From positions 463,592 to 527,591 of the forward strand of contig JAIWZP010000019.1 of NCBI GenBank assembly GCA_025201375.1: a DNA stretch of 64,000 nucleotides, read 5' to 3'. Source of the DNA: Gongronella butleri. Taxonomy: Eukaryota > Mucoromycota > Mucoromycetes > Mucorales > Cunninghamellaceae. Shown here in pieces: positions 57,085 to 64,000 of this stretch. Every line of letters starts with the position of its first letter. Within the stretch, counting starts at the first letter, position 1. The notes under the pieces were generated by a model. The model saw nothing but the letters and a program-made list of their open reading frames with translations, ran no database searches and was not told where the DNA came from. The position numbers were made by a program, and so were the translations under genes.

Positions 57085-60000
57085 TTACCAGTCGGTCTGT
57101 CGATGACCACGTCGTTGCGATGCTTGTTGAGAATCAAGCAGTTCTGAATAGATGTTGCGAAGCTCTTGATCAAGCGCTCGTAGGCGTGGCACAGCTGAGG
57201 CATTGTACAAACGTGGTTGGATGCGACCGGTCGTCGACAAGTTGTTTAGCGACGCAATCGTTGCGCGCACACTATGTACAGTACAACAAAAAATGGTCAG
57301 TTTGCGTGTTTCAAAAAAAAAGCATACCTTCTCGTGACCTCCAGGATTGGATCTTCTCTTGCCGAACTTGAGGATGCAGATGCCGGTGCTGACGAGGACT
57401 GGTGAACAGCTTGTTCAATGGATGACAAGTTGCTAGCGACGGAGATGGGGGTGGTGGGTGCTTGTGACGCCAAGGTGGTGGGTGTGGTGGTGGGCGCTTG
57501 TGAGGCCGCGGAGATCACTGGAGGGGCGCGATTGTGCGTGGGGAGGGCGATTTCAGTGATGCGATGTGCAACATGCATGTGTTTGCAGACAGAAAACGTG
57601 TTTTGATAATCGAGACACGAACATGCCTCCATTTCGTCGACAAGGGGTGCCAAGCGTATGGTATACCATGTTGTCGGCACGGTGAACGAGCGCACCTTTA
57701 TCTTGCGCCGATGGAGGTGTCGCGATCGCACCATTTCGCGAGCCGTAATGCCTAAAAAAAATCATGCGAGTACAGTAGGTATTGGAGCGTGCGCAGCTCT
57801 TACCTTGCGGGATTTGATGCGACGCATTGATACGTCTCGTGTCGGCCTGGTTCAAGCGTGTTCTTTCCAGGTTGATCGTCACCACGATGGCAGCTCTCTT
57901 GAAATCAGGCAAAACACGGTCCCAGAGAACATGCACAAGGCTATCCACACGTGCACCACGCATTTTACCAGTGCAGTAATGGCGCTTAAGGTTCCCGTGG
58001 TACGATTCAATGTAGTTATTCGTGTCGACGGAATAATTGGCCTGTAAAAAAAAAGGTGGTCACCGTCTCGTTGATTTCTAAGGGGGGCTACTTACGTTTC
58101 TCCACGCGCGAGACCAGTTTTCTCTCTTGTTCTTGTACTCGTCATCAAAGTACAACAAAAGGCCAGCGGCGTTGTACTGGTTGTCATTGTGAATCTGGCG
58201 GATCCAATCACCAAAAGCCCTATAGGCGGCGGCATAGGCAGATTCGTCGCTTGCGAGCATCATGGATTTCATGAGCGACATTGCCATGTTGCGTGTGCCC
58301 AAGAGCTCGGCATCCGTCACTTGATGATTAGGATGGATTTTCACCTACAAAAAAAAAAAAAGAATTAGCCACGTACCAATCGATTTGGCTTTTTTTTGTG
58401 GTAAAACTGACCTTGGCCCATACGTTTTTTCGCCAAGCCTTCAACACGTGCCAATGGCACAGGAAGACTGTCACCTCATGAGGCGGCTCGCCGTACACTT
58501 CCCTGATGGCGGCAATTTCGGTGTCAGAATTGTCTATCATGACGCTGGATGGCGCGAATCCGTGATTGTCACGTAACCAAGTGAGCCATGTGATGTTGGG
58601 CTCCTGTCGCTCGCTGTTGGTGATCATCCAAACCAGCGGAACGCCCTTCTGCGTGACAGGTGACTGGCAGAGAATGGTATATAAGAAACATTTCGCGCCA
58701 GTGCGCCGCACACCAGCACGCACGCGCAAGTCGTCATCCCGACAGGTCCCATGGGTGGAATCCATATGGATGAGATCACCGACCTGCCTCAGCGTCTATA
58801 AATGTATAAAAAAAAGGCGCATTAGAAAAAAAATAATGTTGCAGGAAAAAAGACACCAGTTTACCTGCAATTGCCAATTGGACACGAAAGCAAAACAAAA
58901 CATGTTGCTGGCTACGTCATCCATGCGCTTGTAGAGGAAATGCCCATCTTGATTCTCGATCTTGTCACCCCAAAGCTGCAAGCTTTCATCCAATCTTGGA
59001 GCGAGCTGCGTGTGCTTCGCAAGGAGTTTGGTGATGGCATAGTGAACATGCTTGTATTTGATCCGAATCGAGTTCGGCAATTCGGGTGTGATTCTGTTTT
59101 GCACTGCAGTGATGATTGGATTCATTGCAAAATTGTCCAATCGCAGCGCGTCCTTGACGCTTGCCCAATCCATGTGAACCTCCACAAGTCGGAACAGTTC
59201 GCGGCGGAACTGACGTTGCAAAGGCGTGCTAACGAGATTGGCCACGCTGTGGCCAGGATGATGGCTGCTGTCGTACTGCTGGGTTGCGTCATGCTGCTCG
59301 TCCGCGTCATTATTGAGATCATCCGATGGCGCGACATCATCATCATCATCCTCCGCACTGTCGCTGCCATTGTCACTGTTGCTGCCATTGTCGCTGTCGT
59401 TGTCACTGTGTTGGCGCCGACGACGCACAGATCGCGATGGGGCGTCATCATCTTCCAAAGCACCATGATCCCGACGGAGCCCAGCCGTGGCCGCCAAAGT
59501 GATATCGTCGCCAATTGGATGATCATTGTGTCTCCAATGATACTCGATCACCATTTGAGACGGGTCTTGCGGCAAGCACTGAACCGACATGGACGCTCGG
59601 CAGAGGCATGCCAAAACTCGCCGAGGCACTGCATAGCGGCGTTGCTGTCCACTGCCGGACAAAGCGATCGGATTGGGCGTTTTACTGCGATGGCACACGT
59701 AAATCTGCAGAAAAAAAAAGTGGTCAAACAACCACACACAAGGGGCTGGCATGTAAAAAATTGAGCCACTCTGATGAAATTACCTCGCTGAACATCAAAT
59801 TTCGACGACGCTGACCATTGACGTCTTCATTTTCCAAGTTTTCAGCTGCGTCGTCGCCACTCTGATGATGGACGTCGTCGCTGTTCTCGTTGTCTTCTGA
59901 GCGTTCATTGGTGGGGCTGCTGCCGATGACATCATCGCTATCACTGTCAATGACAATGACTTCGTTGCTACGTGCCTGCTGGCCACCGAGACCACCACGG

Positions 60001-60428
60001 CCACGATCGCCTCCACGAGCACCACGACCGCGGCCACGACCGCGTCCAACACCAATGTTGCTGGCACCAAGGATCTCTGCAGCATTTGGCATAGGTGAGC
60101 CATCATGCTGGAAGCAAAAAAAAAAAAAAGAATGAGTGCGAGCAAATAGTGAGAGTGATGCTTTTATTTTTACCTGGCCATTGAGGGCAAGAAAGACCTT
60201 GTTGCGCTTGTAGCCTTTGCCACTCGTCTTGTTTCGGAACAGGCACATGTATTCCCTCTCTTGCTGTTCGCGCCAAGCCTCAAACTCACTGCGCGGCATG
60301 GTAAGATGGACTGGGCACTGGCTGTACTCAGGCAGGCGCGAATGGTTGCCATTCGAGTGCAACAACGCAGAAGCGCGCTCGGCTTGTTCATTGGCGCCGG
60401 CAAGAGTGTTCGATTCAATAGTAGACAT
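57085..60428 (-). CDS. MULE transposase (DDE plus SWIM zinc finger)
   Basis: Cuts and rejoins the element's ends. Eight exons (60428-60174, 60107-59784, 59704-58865, 58795-58412, 58344-58096, 58041-57804, 57751-57328, 57271-57085) join in consistent phase to 966 residues without a stop. N-terminal third: an RG/RGG-rich tract (GRGRGRGRGARGG) and long acidic runs (DSDSDDVIGSS, EDDDDDVAPSDD). The MULE catalytic core gives D1 in LIHMDSTHGT, D2 in SVMIDNSDTEIAAI followed by FLCHWHVLKAW, and E in NNYIESYHGNLK. A SWIM zinc finger (CSCLDYQNTFSVCKHMHV, C-x-C...C-x-H) lies near residue 820, then a Pro/Thr/Ser-rich tail and a final helix. The start at 60428 gives MSTIESN, just inside the TIR. All key residues are present. 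Confidence 0.92.
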
Positions 60429-60566
60429 GACAAAAAATATGCTAAGTAAGAAGCAAAAGGAAAGCATGAAGCAAAGGAAAGCTGGTAGCAAAAAAAAAAA
60501 AAAAACAAGGAAAGAAAGGCGTCACCCGTTTGCCGCGTTTGCCCCTTTTTTTTGAGGGGCGGAGAT

Positions 60567-61273
60567 TCAGCAGCCAATAGAAGGGTGGCATAGCATAGAC
60601 TTTATTTTTATGATGTCATTGAGTTGATTCGGATGGACGGTGTCCTCTTTTTTTTTGAAGTCATACCTGCCTGACTGACTACTTGTTGGATCCGCCAAGC
60701 GTCGTGCCCACCAAGCCTGAGGACGGCGTCCTTTAACACAAGGAAGGCCATGGAACGTCGTTTTTGTCGTTTGATTCATACACACAGGCCTTGAGGGCAA
60801 AAAAAAGAGCAAAAAAAGAAATCCAATTTCGCGATTCTTCAAATTAGGCTCAGGCGCTGGGCATTAAAAAGCAACTTGGCCAGATTTGCCCCTCTTTTTT
60901 TGAATATCTTTGATCGCGTGTATCTCCACAATGGCTGGGTCAAATGAGACCAGGGAAAGTGCATCGTGTTCCTCTAACCTTGAAGAAAGTCATCAGCAAA
61001 AAAAAAGGCATCACCATACTGGCAGCATGCCGTTTGACTACAATATCCCACACCGACTTTGGAGCATTGGGGTTCAATTGATAGTGCTTGGGCAGCCTCC
61101 GAGTTAAAAGCCAATGGACAAGCAGACCAGGGAAACACCCAAGGGCACCAAGGCCAACACAATAAACAACCAAGGGCATCCAAAGAATCATGGGTATAAG
61201 AAGGGAGAGAAAATCACTAAATTTTTGCAAAGTCCCCAAAAAAAAGTAGAGGTACGGCTAATTGAATTTCACC
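60567..61273 (-). repeat. MULE terminal inverted repeat, right
   Basis: Inverted copy of 56203-56909. Weaker similarity extends inward to about 60511. The outer end reads GAATTTCACC directly before the 9-bp duplication. Confidence 0.9.
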
Positions 61274-61282
61274 GTGAATCCT
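61274..61282 (+). repeat. 9-bp target duplication, right of MULE
   Basis: GTGAATCCT, identical to 56194-56202. Confidence 0.93.
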
Positions 61283-61800
61283 GAGCCATGCACCATGTTT
61301 CAAAGTCGAGGCGCACCCTATGTAGGCGGCGCGTCATCGATGGGCCAACGCGAGGGCTCAATGCGTCGAGTCGTGAGCGGGCGAGGCGCGTGATGACACC
61401 ATCTAGAGGGCGGTGTCGCTTGTCGGTGGAAGATCCCACGCGAGAAGCGTCGTGTGCCAGTGCAGAGGATGGCGAGCGTCGTCGCTTGCGGGAAGGGCGA
61501 GCGGCGGTGTCGGCGAGAGGGCTAACAGGCGGGGGTACCACGGCGCCGACGGCCAATTGGGAGTCACCAGAGTCGCGGGATGGCGGTCCCGAGTCCAATG
61601 CGCTAGCGTAGGAATCAAGAGATTCCAAGGGGGAACCAGGATGGGTCGAAGTGTCTGCAGGCTCGACCACGGGCGAGCAAAGGCGTTCGTCCAAAGAGCC
61701 TGAGGATGGAACAGGCGAGACACAAAGAGGGGATAAAGAGCGTTCTGGTGAGTCGCGAACATGTCTACCTGGTGTGGTCCCCATTGAGCCTCGATGAGCC
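61274..61800 (-). pseudogene. DIRS tyrosine recombinase, N-terminal part, cut by MULE
   Basis: Minus-strand frame ending SMTRRLHRVRLDFETWCMAQDS at the MULE border. It is the same frame, relative to the target duplication, as the catalytic part at 56202, so both belong to one former recombinase gene. The segment overlaps the 3' half of the RT/RNase H ORF in a different frame. The true start is unknown: this frame is open for 847 codons, back to 63812. The basic region SRKRRRSP and the LDALSPR...RRLHRV stretch look like the start of a core-binding domain. Extent given is approximate. Confidence 0.6.
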
Positions 61801-63298
61801 GGAGGGCTGAGCGAGGCAGCGACCATTCCGTCTCCGTCTCCATCATCGCCCGAGAGGGAGCGTCTGCCGGATTGAACGACGATGGGACAAAGAGAGTGGT
61901 CAATGTGATCCGTTGTTGGAAGCACCTCTGCCATATCGACATGGCCAGGTGGTTCAACAGGGACGACCGTGTCCCGCCAAACTTGTCCAGGTAAGCTTTG
62001 GCGGTGACATTGTCTATGCAAATCTGCACCACGGAGTCCGGCGGGGGGCGCAGGAGGGAGAGAGCCTTGCGCACGACCAACAACTCCTTCATGTTGATAT
62101 GGAGCGTGGCTTCTGCAGGCGACCAAGTCCCTTTCCACGTCTGTTCGAAAGAGACGACCCCCCATCCGGTGTCCGAGGCGTCGGTGAAGATTTGCATCAA
62201 TGGTGGCGGCTGAAGCATCTGTCGTCCGTTCCAATTGCGCAATTGCGCCACCCACCACACTAGCTCGCCCTTCATGGAAGGATTGATTGGGCAAGCATGT
62301 CGCAAAGGGTGATGGCGATAGGTGTTGAGTTGTTGGAGCAGATGACGGGTGCGGAAACGCGCTTGCGGGTTGGCCAAATGGGTCGAAAGGGCCGTTCCCA
62401 CGAACGATGCCAGACCGGTCCAAGGAATGGAAGGCTTGTAAAGCAAATGGTGAGCTTGACGTCGCAAATCGCGCACCTTCTTGCCGGGGACCGAGATTTG
62501 CATCGAGGAGGAGTCTAGTCGAAAACCAAGGTGTTCGATCTTCTGGGATGGTGTGAGTGATGACTTGTCCATATTGATCAACCTGCCCAATTCCTCCATT
62601 TTCGCGATTACCAGGCGGGTCTGCTGCTGGGCCTGGTGTTGCGAGGGGGCGATGACCAAAAGATCGTCTAAATACGCCGTCAAACGTATCCCTTTGCGCC
62701 GCGCCCATTTCAGGACTGGTCTGAGTGCCTTTGTGAACACCCATGGGGCCAGACTCAGGCCGAACGGGAGCGCACAGAATTGGAACAGCTGTCCCTGCCA
62801 ACGAAAGCGCAGAAAGCGCCTCGATGAGGGGTGCATTGGGATGTGGAAAAACGCGTCCTTCAGGTCGATGGATGTCATGAAGTCGCCGGCGTTGATCATA
62901 TGGCGGATCGATGAGATTGTTTCCATCTTGAATTTCCGGCGCGGGAGGTACTCGTTGAGCGCTTTGAGATTCAAGACGGGGCGCCTGCCCCCGTTCCGTT
63001 TCGCGATGACGAACATGGACGACAGGAAACCGTACGGGTGCGAGGAGAGGGGCGACACGGGCTCGACGGCCCCCTTGACGAGTAACTCTTGCACGGCTTG
63101 ATCGATCTCCACGACGTCTTGCGGGGATAGGTGGCTGGCGTTGTCGTCGGTCGTCGACGTGAGACGCGTCGGCGGCGGCGACTGGAATTGCAGCATAAAG
63201 CCACGTGACACGGCCGAAAGAAGCCATGACCCGTGACGGATAGGCATATCTCGCCACGCTGCTGCAAAGCGTGACAAGCGGCCCCCAACACCGCTCAA
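61403..63298 (-). CDS. DIRS reverse transcriptase / RNase H
   Basis: About 630 residues. The RT domain runs about 60-270: FLSSMFVIAKRNGGRRPVLN (fingers), SIDLKDAFFHIPM (first catalytic Asp), FCALPFGLSLAPWVF, and the active site LTAYLDDLLV (YLDD at about 209-212). An RNase H-like domain follows with FTDASDTGWG (about 371-380), INMKELLVV (Glu), ICIDNVTAKAYL (Asp) and NPADAPSR. The C-terminal region (QVDMFATHQNALYP, WPSAPWYPRLLALSP) matches the extension found after RNase H in DIRS elements. No ATG lies at the first codon; the frame stays open upstream within the gag-like ORF, so expression may need a frameshift or internal initiation. No stop or frameshift is seen in the domain. Confidence 0.92.
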   Translation of the reverse strand: MSGVGGRLSRFAAAWRDMPIRHGSWLLSAVSRGFMLQFQSPPPTRLTSTTDDNASHLSPQDVVEIDQAVQELLVKGAVEPVSPLSSHPYGFLSSMFVIAKRNGGRRPVLNLKALNEYLPRRKFKMETISSIRHMINAGDFMTSIDLKDAFFHIPMHPSSRRFLRFRWQGQLFQFCALPFGLSLAPWVFTKALRPVLKWARRKGIRLTAYLDDLLVIAPSQHQAQQQTRLVIAKMEELGRLINMDKSSLTPSQKIEHLGFRLDSSSMQISVPGKKVRDLRRQAHHLLYKPSIPWTGLASFVGTALSTHLANPQARFRTRHLLQQLNTYRHHPLRHACPINPSMKGELVWWVAQLRNWNGRQMLQPPPLMQIFTDASDTGWGVVSFEQTWKGTWSPAEATLHINMKELLVVRKALSLLRPPPDSVVQICIDNVTAKAYLDKFGGTRSSLLNHLAMSIWQRCFQQRITLTTLFVPSSFNPADAPSRAMMETETEWSLPRSALRLIEAQWGPHQVDMFATHQNALYPLFVSRLFHPQALWTNAFARPWSSLQTLRPILVPPWNLLIPTLAHWTRDRHPATLVTPNWPSAPWYPRLLALSPTPPLALPASDDARHPLHWHTTLLAWDLPPTSDTAL

Positions 63299-63978
63299 TT
63301 GCGGCGCTGTTGCTGCTTGCGGTTGTTGTTGCCGTTCTGGTTGGGTTTTTGGCGAAACCCCACCGACGACTCGTCGGAGGACGCGGGTGGATTCGAATCC
63401 GCGTGATTCGACGATGAGACACCGCTAGATGATGCCCGGCTGGCAATGGAAGGCGGGGCCGGGCGGCGTTTGGACTTGCCCTTCTTGCCGGAGGAAGAAG
63501 GCGGCTTAGGAGGCTGGAGGGCCTCTTGCAGGCGGCGCCGAACGGAAGCCAACTCGATAATCTCGTCGTTGGTAATGAGCAAGTTGTCTTGGTGTTTGGG
63601 CAACTTGACATCCGAAAGCAATCCTTGAACGCGGACCTCAGAGACATGGGACGCAACATCAGCCAAAAGGTCGAGCGTGTCGCGTGCCACGCGCTGCGCG
63701 TGGAGGAGCAATTGATCCGTGGTCCAATTCGCGTGGATCGATTGGTAGATGAACCAATCCAAAGGACGCGTGAGACCCCCAATGCGATATTGGATGTCGC
63801 GAAGGGCTGCACCGGCTTGGCGGGCCGCTGCAGAGCCCACAGGGGCGTCGGGAAGCTTGGGCGGTTCCTGATCCCGGTCGAGATTGCGAGGGACCGCTGA
63901 GAGAAGCTTGCGGCGCTCGGTCTCGTCCATTTTGGAATCGAAAAAGTCGAATTCCAAGGAAGGGGCCACTTCCAACAT
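63295..63978 (-). CDS. DIRS gag-like ORF1 (partial at window edge)
   Basis: About 227 residues from an ATG at 63978, but the frame is open to the window edge, so the real start may lie outside. A helical N-terminal half (RQAGAALRDIQYRIGGLTRP, TTDQLLLHAQRVARD, IIELASVRRRLQEAL) is followed by a basic, Ser/Pro-rich region (GKKGKSKRRPAPPS) and a Asn/Gln/Arg tail (NGNNNRKQQQRRN) likely to bind nucleic acid. There is no zinc knuckle. It overlaps the RT ORF by 4 bp at its stop (more if RT reads upstream). Assigned as Gag-like by position and composition only. Confidence 0.7.
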   Translation of the reverse strand: MLEVAPSLEFDFFDSKMDETERRKLLSAVPRNLDRDQEPPKLPDAPVGSAAARQAGAALRDIQYRIGGLTRPLDWFIYQSIHANWTTDQLLLHAQRVARDTLDLLADVASHVSEVRVQGLLSDVKLPKHQDNLLITNDEIIELASVRRRLQEALQPPKPPSSSGKKGKSKRRPAPPSIASRASSSGVSSSNHADSNPPASSDESSVGFRQKPNQNGNNNRKQQQRRN

Positions 63979-64000
63979 CTGCGCGGTGGGGCGATAATCG

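Larger units (their letters stand above)
56203..61273 (-). mobile_element. Mutator-like DNA transposon (MULE), complete
   Basis: 5071 bp, bounded by 9-bp duplications GTGAATCCT. Terminal inverted repeats begin GGTGAAATTCAATTAGCC at each end and run at least 707 bp (56203-56909 and 60567-61273) without visible difference: predicted peptides from both arms are identical in three frames. They then fade over another ~55 bp. The interior holds one 8-exon minus-strand transposase gene. Long TIRs, a 9-bp TSD and a SWIM-containing MULE transposase all agree. It lies inside the tyrosine recombinase gene of a DIRS retrotransposon. The near-identity of the arms and intact gene imply a young, possibly autonomous copy. 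Confidence 0.95.
55032..64000 (-). mobile_element. DIRS-type YR retrotransposon, interrupted by a MULE, truncated by window end
   Basis: Minus-strand element with a gag-like ORF (63978-63295, open at the edge), an RT/RNase H ORF (63298-61403) and a tyrosine recombinase (split by the MULE, catalytic part 56202-55292). Tyrosine recombinase plus RT/RNase H without a protease or DDE integrase defines the DIRS order. Its left terminus has a perfect 60-bp inverted repeat (55032-55091 and 55242-55301) around 150 bp, plus a 20-bp direct repeat (55080-55099 and 55311-55330), in keeping with the unusual terminal repeats of DIRS elements. The recombinase stop codon lies inside the inner inverted-repeat arm. 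The other end lies beyond the window. Related elements are known from Mucoromycota (for example Prt1 of Phycomyces). Confidence 0.9.

Noticed and set aside
58871..59764. 297-codon plus-strand open frame with hydrophobic runs
   Set aside because: Antisense to the acidic region of the MULE transposase; Asp codons read backwards give Ile/Val runs that mimic membrane segments.

Overview
The window is nuclear DNA of a filamentous fungus. Every gene is split by short introns, usually a GT donor followed by a run of A and a T-rich tract before the 3' AG. There is an intron-bearing tRNA-Tyr, an RNA polymerase I subunit, a Bem3-type RhoGAP, Kre9-like GPI-anchored wall proteins and a DIRS-type retrotransposon. 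DIRS elements and this protein set suit an early-diverging, Mucoromycota-like lineage, but that placement is inference. All exon joins below were read by eye from splice sites, reading-frame phase and protein-family continuity.

Layout. 0.3-6 kb: two unrecognised low-complexity proteins (minus strand) flanking tRNA-Tyr(GTA). 6.4-7.7 kb: SSU1/TDT-family exporter. 8.0 kb: a degenerate 5S rRNA. 8.6-12.75 kb: secreted neutral ceramidase and a CTR copper transporter. 14.7-15.3 kb: small secreted NIS1-like protein. 16.6-20.1 kb: two head-to-head Kre9-like GPI proteins. 22.5-25 kb: mitochondrial ABC1/ADCK kinase-like protein. 26.5-30.5 kb: PX-PH-RhoGAP. 30.8-34.8 kb: an FG nucleoporin and a tandem paralog lacking FG repeats. 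36.5-39.4 kb: branched-chain aminotransferase and an EEP-family phosphatase/nuclease. 39.8-44.2 kb: a divergent pair of intracellular GH43 beta-xylosidase and MFS sugar transporter. 46.5 kb: small secreted Cys protein. 48.0-53.5 kb: CUE-domain protein and RNA polymerase I subunit RPA135.

The last 10 kb are mobile DNA. A 470-bp hAT-type MITE (8-bp target duplication) carries Pol III A and B boxes. It is followed by a DIRS retrotransposon (gag-like ORF, RT/RNase H, tyrosine recombinase, all on the minus strand) that runs off the window end. A 5071-bp Mutator-like element (MULE) is inserted in the recombinase gene, with near-identical ~0.7-kb terminal inverted repeats, a 9-bp target duplication and an intact 8-exon transposase.

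At least five diverged copies of an unidentified dispersed repeat occupy the gene-poor spacers at 3.1, 13.6, 20.9, 44.8 and 54.2 kb. The genes are mostly independent housekeeping or secretion loci. The clearest functional pair is the xylosidase/transporter couple, which would import and split xylo-oligosaccharides inside the cell.
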